Below are positions 1 through 8,033 of a stretch of DNA of 64,000 nucleotides, piece after piece; the first letter of the stretch is position 1; each line of letters begins with the position of its first letter. The notes under the pieces were generated by a model. The model ran no database searches, was not told the DNA's origin, and was given only the letters and a program-made list of their open reading frames with translations. This stretch comes from Chrysogorgia sp. JL179-B06. Its lineage: Eukaryota; Cnidaria; Anthozoa; Scleralcyonacea; Chrysogorgiidae. A program made the translations under genes and the position numbers. Location of the stretch: contig JAYKKM010000144.1 of NCBI GenBank assembly GCA_035772405.1, positions 2,266,501 to 2,330,500 on the forward strand, read 5' to 3'.

Positions 1-3000
1 ATGCGTAGGAGTCAATACCATTTTCTAAAAGGTATCGTTTATCATCAAAACAGGATAGCGACACTTTATTAATTTCGTAACTACCTAGCTGATGCTTGAC
101 ACTTCTAATGGTCTTCATTGTGTGTCGCAATTGTTTCTGCTCAAGTAACACACTTTTATAATCTTCGTGCTTGATCACTTTTTTAATTATGTTCTTTCTA
201 ATGCCTTTAGCGGTTTTCCCACCACCCCCATCCTCTTTCAAATAGCTATACATTTTACTGCGCAACCCAACGAACTCAATAATTGGTGTTCCAGCGCACT
301 CGTCTTTCATCTTGCCAATAACTTTCTTATTCTCTTTGAAAGCGAACGGGTTGTCTGCAGGGTAATCGCTATTGTCAAACTTTTCGCGCTCCTCCATGAA
401 GTCAGAGTAGACGTCGCCAGTTTTGATTGTGTACAACAGACTGTCAGTGTCGGTGAAGTGCAATCTACAGGTGTCGCTAGAGTACTTTTTCATAATATAA
501 TTATAGTGAAAATTGTACATCAGCGTTTTGCTCAAGTCTAGTATGCACATACCCACATATGCAGGTCTATTTAATGTTAGCGTCTCTTTGACTTTGTGGA
601 CAGCGACTAGATTCTCGCTAAATATCTTGCAAGACACAAACGTAGGCTTTGAGACAAGCTTTTCTAACTTTTTCTCGGTGGTCACTAATCTTACGTCCAC
701 ACGCTTCCTCAAGTTTTCCATCGTTTTTCCGAACACACTGTTATTCATCAACTTGAAGAAGTCCTTCTCAAAAGCGTTCTTAGCCGCAGTTCTCTTGACT
801 GTGTTAAAGTCGATGTACTTGCCCAACCACTTAGACTGGTCAAACTGTAGGACCCTATGCACCTTTTTGATTTTTAGTCCAAGACCTGTGTACAACTGCA
901 GATTTCCATAGTGACACACGTACTTTTTTTTGTCCATCAAATTAGTCACCAACTTTTTCACGCCGCCAACACTCACATTAAATTTATTTTTGATTTTCGT
1001 GCAGTACTCCGACAACATGTCAACAGTTATTTCCATCTTCTCAGGAGCCAACGGGTAGTCGTTATGTAGGTCATGCAAATGGTCTGGATACTCCAAGTCG
1101 ACTTCAAGTAGTAGGCCCTTTTTACTATCGTTGTGATAGTCGCATAGATTAACCTTTTTTATTTCTTTCTCAGTCAACCACTTGAAGCCACCTGTAGGTA
1201 GACTTCGACTCATTGCCCACCCATATAAATTGTTGGCGTCAAGGTACATCAAATACTTCGACTCTTGCGCTTTATCGTACCCCTTCATATATTTATTGTT
1301 CGCCACGCCATGTCTGTTGCATATGTAGCTCACACCACCACGCATACCTAATTCTACGAACTGGAACATGTCGATGTCGGACAATAACTCGAGTTCTACT
1401 CCAGTCATCTTTAACATGGCATCCCAAGCCAATCCAGGCGACGTGAAATAGTGACACGGGTCTAATTTATACTCGCGATGGCATGTCTTTCTAAAGTTCT
1501 CAAAAACGTCGGCAAGCAAGAGCACATCGCTTTTCAAATACAGGTCGTGATACCCACCCATACTTTCAACGTCGAAGTAGTCCCACACGTCGATGGCACG
1601 CTCGTGCATTTCTTCCGTGATGTGCTCATCGTTCAGAACGCTGTAGAAATCTTTTTTGGAGGGTAGCTCGCGCTCGTCGAATTTATTAAAGGAGTCCATA
1701 TAATCGTAGGGATAGACTCCCTTTCTTGTCATAAGTGCCAACCCCTCGTCGCGAAACACTTCTGACGTGTACTTGAAAGCGTCCCTTGGTAGGTTCTTCA
1801 CCAAGTTGTCTAGACCGCTACTCATGAACTGAAAGCTGTCCAAAAATACCAAGTTTTTTCCAAGCATGAACGCCATGTACTTCTCCATGTTGTTCGGTAT
1901 CACATTTATGTCTTGACCAAACTTACCAATCTCCTGCATGATGAAATGGCTATCGTAGCCACGTAAGTTATGAAAGATCACAGGAATTTTATCAGTCAAT
2001 CTAAAGTTCACGTTACACTGACGATGTGCGGACCCTCTGTACTTACCTGACACGTGACAGTGGTCTCTCACTCTAACGTCAGCACCAGTGTACTCAACAC
2101 TGCAAATATGACAACTTTTAGCCTCGTCAAAGTTCTTCTTATCGGCGTCAGTCAGTATCATTTCTTTGTTAAAGTGACTCTCAGATGTCTCTTTACAATA
2201 TTCAACAATTTCTAACATCTCCCCAATGAACTTGTTGACTGCATTTTCACCGCGATACACTTTCACTGGCTTACTATACGCATTGTCATAGCAACAAACC
2301 AATTTATACCCATAACCACAGTCAACATGCCTCTGGTAAGCATTTGTGTAGCTACACTCGCTTGATGGCGTCGCTGTGTGCACCTTCTGTGTGATAGCCT
2401 CGAAGTCTGCATACACCACGAATGGTACGTTTAATTGTCTGCTAAAATTCTCATATTTTACTTTCGCGCCTTTTTGTGGCATTTTAATAGCTTGCTTCCC
2501 ATTAATGACCAAACACACTTCCACATGGCGTTCAAGCACGTCCGCACGGGTGAAACATTGCAAACAATACCTGCAAAAGTGCTTTCTCGCCTTATGCTCT
2601 GTTTGGCGGTACATGAACTTGTTAAAATTGCGAATGTACACATAATGCTTGTTGCCCACGTCATTAGTTATCAACAATAGGTCCATATGGTCAGGGTACG
2701 CCTCCTTAGAGACGTACACAGGGAATGGCTGCTTATTTTCGTACCCAAAAACGTTAATGCTAATTTCGTTAGCCTTTTCGATCTTGTTGTAGTCTTTGAG
2801 TGTGACTGGGAAGTCAACTCCGTCATAATTCAGCTCACCGACATGTCTAGCGTACTTCGACGTTCTATCGGAGTGTTTTCCAACAGGAAACTTATGCGCA
2901 AGGTGACACCATCTAAAGCACTCGTTGTCATCATCGTTATTTACATTTATCAGACCCTTCATACTGTTGCGCAGCTCCTTTGGCAACACAATGTAGCTAC

Positions 3001-3553
3001 CCCCATGCAAAGGTCTGTAAATAGCGACGTTAACGTAGTGTGCATCTATTTTGTCGATAGTCCATCCAGACCCCTCAGATAACCACCCAGCTATCCGCGT
3101 CAAAATCTGCTCCGACCCACGATTGGCGACACCCTCGATGTCATGCTCGTTAATGACGACGAACGTTTCGCTGTTAAAGTAGGCAGTTTTGTACGTGGTC
3201 TTATCGAGTTCTAAAACTTTCTCAAAAGTGACCTTGACTGTCTCTACCACTTTCATTCCGTTGGTCTCACCTAATTCACGTCTCAAAAGGTTAGTGACAG
3301 CGCTTCTACTACCATTTACCTGATTGATGTCTCTGTCGTCAATTACCTCGACTCCATAAGACCTTGTGAACCCTCTCAGTGCTCGATCTAACAAATGCGT
3401 TGACGGTGCGAGGTCTTCGACTACAGGTTGTGTTTCTTGGTCTCCAAAAAAGCCGTGAACGTTGGTCGTTTCATCTGTTAGTGAATTGACAACGGCTGCA
3501 CTCGTCTTATGCGCCCGTCTTTTCGTCAGTGGGTTTTTCACAGTCCGACTCAT
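1..3553 (-). CDS. Protein-primed family B DNA polymerase (pPolB), 3' end cut by window edge
   Basis: Replicates the element from terminal-protein primers. The ATG at 3553-3551 opens a frame that runs uninterrupted for 1184 codons to the window edge. Visible motifs: a C2H2-type finger around residues 325-350; Exo I YADFEA near residue 381; a CHVSGKYRG metal-binding segment; Exo II HNLRGYDSH near 528; Pol A YLDANNLYGWAMS near 772; Pol C TDTDS near 1034. The last visible residues (DDKRYLLENGIDSYA) resemble the usual C-terminal block, so only a few codons should be missing. The start overlaps the stop of the upstream zinc-ribbon gene as ATGA (3550-3553). The size fits Polinton polymerases with an N-terminal extension. 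Confidence 0.96.
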   Translation of the reverse strand, partial: MSRTVKNPLTKRRAHKTSAAVVNSLTDETTNVHGFFGDQETQPVVEDLAPSTHLLDRALRGFTRSYGVEVIDDRDINQVNGSRSAVTNLLRRELGETNGMKVVETVKVTFEKVLELDKTTYKTAYFNSETFVVINEHDIEGVANRGSEQILTRIAGWLSEGSGWTIDKIDAHYVNVAIYRPLHGGSYIVLPKELRNSMKGLINVNNDDDNECFRWCHLAHKFPVGKHSDRTSKYARHVGELNYDGVDFPVTLKDYNKIEKANEISINVFGYENKQPFPVYVSKEAYPDHMDLLLITNDVGNKHYVYIRNFNKFMYRQTEHKARKHFCRYCLQCFTRADVLERHVEVCLVINGKQAIKMPQKGAKVKYENFSRQLNVPFVVYADFEAITQKVHTATPSSECSYTNAYQRHVDCGYGYKLVCCYDNAYSKPVKVYRGENAVNKFIGEMLEIVEYCKETSESHFNKEMILTDADKKNFDEAKSCHICSVEYTGADVRVRDHCHVSGKYRGSAHRQCNVNFRLTDKIPVIFHNLRGYDSHFIMQEIGKFGQDINVIPNNMEKYMAFMLGKNLVFLDSFQFMSSGLDNLVKNLPRDAFKYTSEVFRDEGLALMTRKGVYPYDYMDSFNKFDERELPSKKDFYSVLNDEHITEEMHERAIDVWDYFDVESMGGYHDLYLKSDVLLLADVFENFRKTCHREYKLDPCHYFTSPGLAWDAMLKMTGVELELLSDIDMFQFVELGMRGGVSYICNRHGVANNKYMKGYDKAQESKYLMYLDANNLYGWAMSRSLPTGGFKWLTEKEIKKVNLCDYHNDSKKGLLLEVDLEYPDHLHDLHNDYPLAPEKMEITVDMLSEYCTKIKNKFNVSVGGVKKLVTNLMDKKKYVCHYGNLQLYTGLGLKIKKVHRVLQFDQSKWLGKYIDFNTVKRTAAKNAFEKDFFKLMNNSVFGKTMENLRKRVDVRLVTTEKKLEKLVSKPTFVSCKIFSENLVAVHKVKETLTLNRPAYVGMCILDLSKTLMYNFHYNYIMKKYSSDTCRLHFTDTDSLLYTIKTGDVYSDFMEEREKFDNSDYPADNPFAFKENKKVIGKMKDECAGTPIIEFVGLRSKMYSYLKEDGGGGKTAKGIRKNIIKKVIKHEDYKSVLLEQKQLRHTMKTIRSVKHQLGSYEINKVSLSCFDDKRYLLENGIDSYA

Positions 3554-4128
3554 TGGCTTCTATATACTACACTTGTTTTTTTCCTAAACCACTCGTCGTA
3601 ATAATTGTCGCCACTTTCGCACCATCCTAGTTTTGGGTACACCACCCCAAACAAATTATCGTCGAACAAGTCTTTCACCTTCCCGTCTTTGAGGTCTGAC
3701 ACCTTCTTGAGTGTCTCGACTCGTCTTCTATGGCACAACCTAATAATGTAGTATCCATATCTGCTGACATTTCTACCCTTGATCAAATTGCATGAGTGCA
3801 GCACATTGACAACTTTCAGGAAGTCCTCTTTTATCGACTCAAGGTGCTCACCCTTCACAACATTCCGTAGTCTCCTTCCCATCCACCAAGACCGTTTGTG
3901 AACGCTTTTTAACCGAGTGAGTCTCATGTCGCTGTAACTCTGAGTGTAACCCCATTCGGTGTCGCCACACTTTGGACACGCGTACCCACCGCAGTCAATC
4001 ACATGTTTCACAACGTCGCAATCCGAGCAGTAGTAAAGCCTGAAGGTGCCTCCACACTCAATTTGCGTCTCACTCGCGATTTCGTCAATTGTGTAACCAT
4101 AGCTCATCTGCCTCATAAGTTTGTCCAT
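3550..4128 (-). CDS. Zinc-ribbon protein, possible VLTF3-like late transcription factor
   Basis: 192 residues from the ATG at 4128; a GTG one codon upstream is the only other option. The N-terminal third holds C34-x2-C37 and C51-x2-C54, a zinc-ribbon arrangement, with additional C25 and C46. A basic, tryptophan-containing stretch follows (about residues 75-95), then a helical region. The order ribbon, KR-rich segment, helical domain is reminiscent of the VLTF3/A2-like late transcription factors of large DNA viruses, but this rests on pattern memory only. It is the gene immediately upstream of the polymerase and its stop overlaps the polymerase start by 4 nt, so the two are probably co-expressed. 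Confidence 0.75.
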   Translation of the reverse strand: MDKLMRQMSYGYTIDEIASETQIECGGTFRLYYCSDCDVVKHVIDCGGYACPKCGDTEWGYTQSYSDMRLTRLKSVHKRSWWMGRRLRNVVKGEHLESIKEDFLKVVNVLHSCNLIKGRNVSRYGYYIIRLCHRRRVETLKKVSDLKDGKVKDLFDDNLFGVVYPKLGWCESGDNYYDEWFRKKTSVVYRSQ

Positions 4129-4155
4129 CACTCTTATACTACTCCAACATATTTT

Positions 4156-4575
4156 TTACCGAACTAGTACCCATAGCGCTATTCCACTACCCAAGCCTAG
4201 CGCGCTAACAAACAATAATTGGTATTCCTTCATTTCCGCACTTGGTTGGTAGTAATCCGCAATCTTTGGGGAGTCAGTGAACACTCGTCCGCTGTACTGT
4301 ATGGTCATTACGCTTCTAAGTTCTTCCAACGCGTGGTTTGTGTCATTGATGTCAGCATTAGCATCTGAGAGCCGTTGTCGTAAACGCTGGATCTTATCTT
4401 TCTTAGCGACTTCATTCTCATACCACACTTCTTTCGCACTGGCTAGCTGTTCCAACGCATGGTTATGTCTTTTCATCTCAGCTTCATAGCCTGTGTGATT
4501 AAACTTCGAAAACATAAAGCCAGCGCCTGCAAAAGCCACTGCATTAAATATCCCTCCAGCCACAACACTCACCAT
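4156..4575 (-). CDS. Membrane protein with central coiled coil
   Basis: 139 residues, function not recognised. A hydrophobic segment at about 3-22 and another at about 119-138 (LLFVSALGLGSGIALWVLV) flank a charged, heptad-like region (residues 30-95) rich in Glu, Lys, Ala and Leu. This suggests a bitopic or hairpin membrane protein with an extended coiled coil, plausibly virion membrane or minor capsid associated. It lies 27 nt upstream of the zinc-ribbon gene and 4 nt downstream of the next small membrane gene, in a leftward operon-like cluster. Confidence 0.75.
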   Translation of the reverse strand: MVSVVAGGIFNAVAFAGAGFMFSKFNHTGYEAEMKRHNHALEQLASAKEVWYENEVAKKDKIQRLRQRLSDANADINDTNHALEELRSVMTIQYSGRVFTDSPKIADYYQPSAEMKEYQLLFVSALGLGSGIALWVLVR

Positions 4576-4579
4576 TAAC

Positions 4580-4816
4580 TTACGTTGATTTGAATGGATC
4601 TGCCGGTATCCACTTTTTCGATTGCATCCATTTTACTAACAGCGTTCCTGCACCAACAGCCGCAGCAAGTTTCACTGTGCCTTTAACTGTCTCTGGTGTT
4701 CCCAATGGTTCCCCCAAAGCCTTTTTAGAAATCATACTCACCGCCACAGCACCAGTCGTAACAAGTAGCGCATCGTACAATTCGTTCATAAGTTCTTTTC
4801 GATCGATCGCAGACAT
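4580..4816 (-). CDS. Small membrane protein
   Basis: 78 residues when started at the ATG at 4816, which is preceded directly by GTATAT as at several other starts in this element; a TTG nine codons upstream is a less likely start. Two hydrophobic stretches (around 20-35 and 53-65, the second KLAAAVGAGTLLVKWM) suggest membrane insertion. No family recognised. It is one of three consecutive small membrane-protein genes read leftward. Confidence 0.65.
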   Translation of the reverse strand: MSAIDRKELMNELYDALLVTTGAVAVSMISKKALGEPLGTPETVKGTVKLAAAVGAGTLLVKWMQSKKWIPADPFKST

Positions 4817-4839
4817 ATATACATTGTCGTGTGTTTTGT

Positions 4840-5184
4840 TCAAGAATCAAATGTGTCTAACGCTGGACGACAAGTTCTACGATTTTCTGACACAGCTGGT
4901 GCAGTGCTCACAGGCTCTAGTCGTGTCTCTTTTTCACTGCTAATTGTGTACCATAACGAAGCACCAGCGATGATTACACCAAGTGTTCCGACAACATATC
5001 CATAACCCCACTCACCACCCTGTTCTTCGTTGACTATCATTTCACGCATTTTCTTTTCTTTCGCAGCTTTCGATATCTCAGCCAACTTTTTACCAGCAGC
5101 GACACGCTTCGGGTCCTTCACCTTAACACTTTTCACATCAGCCGTAATCTTCGCTTCAACAGCCGTCTGTGAGTCTTCAGTCAT
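4840..5184 (-). CDS. Small membrane protein with charged N-terminus
   Basis: 114 residues from an ATG at 5184. The N-terminal 55 residues are Lys/Glu/Ala rich and probably helical; one clear transmembrane segment follows at about residues 62-80 (YVVGTLGVIIAGASLWYT); the tail is polar. First gene of the leftward cluster, fed by the divergent promoter region to its right. No homology recognised. Confidence 0.7.
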   Translation of the reverse strand: MTEDSQTAVEAKITADVKSVKVKDPKRVAAGKKLAEISKAAKEKKMREMIVNEEQGGEWGYGYVVGTLGVIIAGASLWYTISSEKETRLEPVSTAPAVSENRRTCRPALDTFDS

Positions 5185-5315
5185 CTAATACACTATCACG
5201 TGTTATCTTACTCACAGTCGACCTCACAGGTGTCTCACAGTTGACCTCACAGGTATCTCACAGTTCCAGACCAAACGCACTAAAAAATTAGGATTTTTTC
5301 TGGGAGTATAACATA
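5185..5315. promoter_or_regulatory. Divergent promoter region with 23-bp direct repeats
   Basis: The 131-bp gap separates the leftward membrane-protein cluster from the rightward 256-residue gene. It contains about 2.4 direct copies of a 23-bp unit starting CTCACAGT(C/T)GACCTCACAGG (5211-5233, 5234-5256, partial 5257-5265), a CACGTG palindrome near 5198, and an AT-rich stretch just before the rightward start. A bidirectional promoter or a regulator-binding array is the simple reading. Confidence 0.55.
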
Positions 5316-6086
5316 ATGACTCAAGTCCAAGACATCGCAGAAGAGATGACTCAAGACCAAGCCCGCCAAGAAGAGGAGATCGACGCAATGCGGAGAATGT
5401 CCTTTGTCGATGTGTCTACCCCACAAGGCGCCTCTGGACCCAACGTCTTAAAAGGGTACTCGCAAGTCTTCAAGTTGTGCGACCCCGATCGTAGAAACGA
5501 AGAGGTGTCAAGACAATTTAGTACTCAGATTCTCTACACAAAGTTCGCTCATGAGGCTTGGGTCGGGCTTGATGAAGTTAGAGCCAACAGGATGGTTAAC
5601 GAACTAGCCAAGATGATCCCTGTGTGGTGTCACTCACCGTTCAAACGTCTTACGCTAGCGAGTGACCACTACTTGAGCAACCCTTGCGAGTCCACCGCTA
5701 CGCTACTCGGTAACTACCTCGAAGTGTTCTTGGCGACCCTTCTATGGAAACCATGCCCAACCAAAGCCAAAGCGTGGCTAGAGCTCGCCGCGAACTGTGA
5801 CGTCAACGTTTGTAGGGTGGGGTGTAATGAGATACTGAGTGCGGGCGATATTATGAGTCACATACTCTCAGACGCTCACCTGGATTTTGTGCACGGCGGC
5901 GCGTCGTACAATTGTTACCCATGTGGTGTGGTTACCAACAACCCAATGCATCGCTCAAGACACGAGAGCTCGAGGTCCCATCTTAAAAACTTGGAGCTTC
6001 AGCGGATATTCAACAACGAGCAACAGTTGCCGCAAGAGGGGAGAGCATTTCTCTGGAGGTATAGTAACCATGAAGAAAGTCGGTAG
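5316..6086 (+). CDS. Cys-rich protein of unknown function
   Basis: 256 residues, starting at an ATG after TATAACATA. Not recognised. The N-terminus (1-30) is acidic and Gln-rich, probably helical. The body contains many cysteines (55, 105, 124, 147, 161, 166, 170) and the C-terminal part has a possible zinc site, C200-x2-C203 followed by H212, H216 and H222 in an Arg/Ser/His-rich stretch. It overlaps the thymidine kinase start by 17 nt, so both are likely expressed from one transcript. I see no protease or polymerase motif. Confidence 0.75.
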   Translation: MTQVQDIAEEMTQDQARQEEEIDAMRRMSFVDVSTPQGASGPNVLKGYSQVFKLCDPDRRNEEVSRQFSTQILYTKFAHEAWVGLDEVRANRMVNELAKMIPVWCHSPFKRLTLASDHYLSNPCESTATLLGNYLEVFLATLLWKPCPTKAKAWLELAANCDVNVCRVGCNEILSAGDIMSHILSDAHLDFVHGGASYNCYPCGVVTNNPMHRSRHESSRSHLKNLELQRIFNNEQQLPQEGRAFLWRYSNHEESR

Positions 6087-6642
6087 ACTAGAAATCGTGA
6101 TTGGTCCCATGTTCGCAGGAAAAACGACAGAGACTCTTCGTAGGTTAATCACGTTAAGTAAGTCAGGGCTCAAAGTCCTTTACATGAACAATGCAGGCGA
6201 CACCAGGCGAACTGGCCACGCGTTCTCCACACATCGTCAGACCATTGTCGTCGGATCAGACAGTTTACCTGCGAAGTTAATCACCAACCTTCCAAGTTCC
6301 TCCGAAGTAGCTGACTACAACGTCATCGGAATTGACGAAGGTCATTGGTACTCTGGGTTACTCCCAATTACCCGTGAATACATTAAAGCTGGCATTCACG
6401 TCATTATTTGTGGTCTCATATCAACAGAGCACTTAAAAAGACTTGGTGAGCTCGACACACTGTTCCCAGTAGCAGACGACATCACATTTCTAAAAGCGCA
6501 TTGCGTCGTTTGCCGTGACACCTACGGAACAACTGTTGAAGCGCCATTCAATTGGAGATACAACCCAGGACCATCGTTTGTTGGTGGTGCTGAGCAATAT
6601 CGTGCAGTGTGCAGACGTCATCATCCTTCCACACAAAATTAA
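6070..6642 (+). CDS. tk: Thymidine kinase, type II (TK1/poxvirus-like)
   Basis: Phosphorylates thymidine to dTMP, supplying dTTP for viral DNA synthesis. 190 residues. P-loop GPMFAGKTT at 12-20; Walker B/catalytic IGIDEGHW at 86-93 with E90 as expected general base; zinc-binding C145-x2-C148 and C181-x2-H184; the lasso/substrate-loop signature VGGAEQY at 171-177. Length matches viral TKs. The start at 6070 is chosen because the P-loop begins only 12 residues in, whereas the open frame extends upstream inside the preceding gene. It sits downstream of the Cys-rich gene with 17 nt overlap. TK is not part of the usual Polinton core, so acquisition from a host or another virus is inferred. Confidence 0.96.
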   Translation: MKKVGRLEIVIGPMFAGKTTETLRRLITLSKSGLKVLYMNNAGDTRRTGHAFSTHRQTIVVGSDSLPAKLITNLPSSSEVADYNVIGIDEGHWYSGLLPITREYIKAGIHVIICGLISTEHLKRLGELDTLFPVADDITFLKAHCVVCRDTYGTTVEAPFNWRYNPGPSFVGGAEQYRAVCRRHHPSTQN

Positions 6643-6878
6643 GGGTGTTCTCGGATACCCCACTTTTTAAATTTAGACATTGGTCACACGAAGCGTCCAA
6701 TGTATCGTAGAAACATTTTTTCACACAGTGGTCAGAAGGTTTGTGAAATAAAGAGAGAAAGTTTCGCAGATATTTTTTACCAAGTTAAAAACGTCTTTAG
6801 AAAATGCTAGAGCAGTTGTCACCTCAAGTGTCGTCTCAACAATGAGAACGAGTGTTAATTCGACTTATTACTCACTGT
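6643..6878. other. Convergent intergenic region between TK and the Bro-N nuclease
   Basis: 236 bp between two convergent stops. It contains an AATAAA at 6747-6752, a candidate polyadenylation signal for TK, and T-runs at about 6714-6721 and 6773-6778. A 36-codon frame (6700-6810) in phase with TK exists but has no supporting feature. Confidence 0.4.
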
Positions 6879-7646
6879 CTAAAAAGTCTCTTTACAATAG
6901 CGTCTCTCATGGTTACTCAACGCTGATTTATTTTTAAATTTACGAAGGCAGTGAGAGCACTGAAACCCAACGTCAAAGAGATATTTTATTACTGTGGTAA
7001 TAGCGTCGTCGTACGAGTCGCACAAGAGTGTTAGATAACCAGCGGATTTATATCTGAGCAACAGAGACTCCTGCTCTTTGGATGTCTTACCTGTACCACC
7101 TGGATTCTTGAACTCAATCACAAGCCCGCTATGCTGTCGGTTTGCATTGGCAATAATCAAGTCAGGCGTTCCACGTTGGTAACCTTTTTTCCACGAATTT
7201 ATTCTTTTACTCGAAGTGTCTTGATTTTCACCACAAGCGGCTATCAAAATAGCTTCTGGATAGTATTTCCTAAGAAAACCAACAACTTTCGTGTGAAGGT
7301 CGAACTCAGTGATCATTTTAAATTGATTGTGTTTGAGACCAACGTCGGCTAAACTTTTTCTAACGCTTGGTAAGACTTCTGAGTGCACCCACCTTCCAAA
7401 GTGTTTCGCGCGCTCCAATTTACTCGAGAACGTTAGTGAGTAGACCCCAAGTTCATTGATAAACGAGGCCTGCTCTATATTCATTTTGCAATCAGGTTCG
7501 ACGTGGTCATTGACTGCGTCTTTTGGTCGAGCGTAACCTAGAGCGCTTGCGACTTCTCTTGCTTTGAACCATGTTTCACCGTTGTGATTAACCGTTGTGA
7601 TTTGGTGGCCATCGAAGTCGAATAGTTGAGGCGCTATGGAAGTCAT
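6879..7646 (-). CDS. Bro-N domain / PD-(D/E)XK nuclease / C2HC finger fusion
   Basis: 255 residues from the ATG at 7646; the GTG seven codons upstream is less likely. Residues about 8-100 match a Bro-N DNA-binding domain (WFKAREVASALGY, then a GVYSL...F..WV..EVLPSVR pattern), known from baculovirus BRO proteins and phage antirepressors. Residues 115-225 look like a VRR-NUC/Hjc-type PD-(D/E)XK nuclease: GTPDLI with D162, then E178-F-K180, and Q192. The C-terminus has a finger with C230, C233, H246, C251. A role in DNA processing, recombination or host interference is inferred. Its last codons face TK convergently; upstream are the structural-type genes of the same leftward block. Confidence 0.85.
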   Translation of the reverse strand: MTSIAPQLFDFDGHQITTVNHNGETWFKAREVASALGYARPKDAVNDHVEPDCKMNIEQASFINELGVYSLTFSSKLERAKHFGRWVHSEVLPSVRKSLADVGLKHNQFKMITEFDLHTKVVGFLRKYYPEAILIAACGENQDTSSKRINSWKKGYQRGTPDLIIANANRQHSGLVIEFKNPGGTGKTSKEQESLLLRYKSAGYLTLLCDSYDDAITTVIKYLFDVGFQCSHCLRKFKNKSALSNHERRYCKETF

Positions 7647-7674
7647 CACTATATTATAGTCTCCCACAAAAAAA

Positions 7675-7815
7675 CTATTCGACGTGGGTGTTGGGTTTTT
7701 TATAGATCTGGTTTGTCGCGTACCAATGCATCAGGTGTGTTTTATTAGCCCTCAGTTTTCTACGTCGTCTGAAAAAGTTTCTAATGCTACGAGCTAGTTT
7801 TCTAAGCCAACCCAT
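7675..7815 (-). CDS. Tiny basic protein (46 aa), core-protein-like
   Basis: ATG at 7815, stop at 7675. The N-terminal half is strongly basic and amphipathic (MGWLRKLARSIRNFFRRRRK), then Lys/Asn/His rich. It lies 8 nt after the neighbouring 69-residue gene and 28 nt before the Bro-N gene, exactly filling the gap, which argues that it is real. The composition resembles small basic virion/core proteins such as adenovirus pX/mu; a membrane-active amphipathic helix is the alternative. No homology can be claimed from sequence alone. Confidence 0.55.
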   Translation of the reverse strand: MGWLRKLARSIRNFFRRRRKLRANKTHLMHWYATNQIYKKPNTHVE

Positions 7816-7823
7816 CACATAAC

Positions 7824-8033
7824 TTAGGTCACGTCTCCTACAAGTCCCACAGTGTCTGACTCTGCAGGTAGCGTAATAGGTTTGCCGTAAGTCTTTTTAG
7901 ACCTCATACCAATTTCAGCGTGGAGCTCGAGAGTAACGTCACCGCGACCAAATGATCCACCAGCTTTGAACATGTGATCAGTCGTTTTATTTATCTTATA
8001 CACTTCATGAGGTCTCGAAATACATGCTCCCAT
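7824..8033 (-). CDS. Small putative N-myristoylated protein
   Basis: 69 residues starting MGACISRPHEV: Gly2 with Ser6 and a Cys at position 4 fits an N-myristoylation plus palmitoylation signal, suggesting membrane anchoring. The remainder is polar with no predicted transmembrane segment. It starts directly after the stop of the fibre-like gene (8034) and is part of the same leftward block. Function unknown. Confidence 0.65.
   Translation of the reverse strand: MGACISRPHEVYKINKTTDHMFKAGGSFGRGDVTLELHAEIGMRSKKTYGKPITLPAESDTVGLVGDVT

Noticed and set aside
5887..6069. N-terminally extended TK starting inside the Cys-rich gene
   Set aside because: The TK P-loop position fixes the start at 6070; the upstream frame is a shadow of the overlapping gene.
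6700..6810. 36-codon frame in phase with TK after its stop
   Set aside because: Could be a read-through extension, but TK is already full length and no read-through context is evident.
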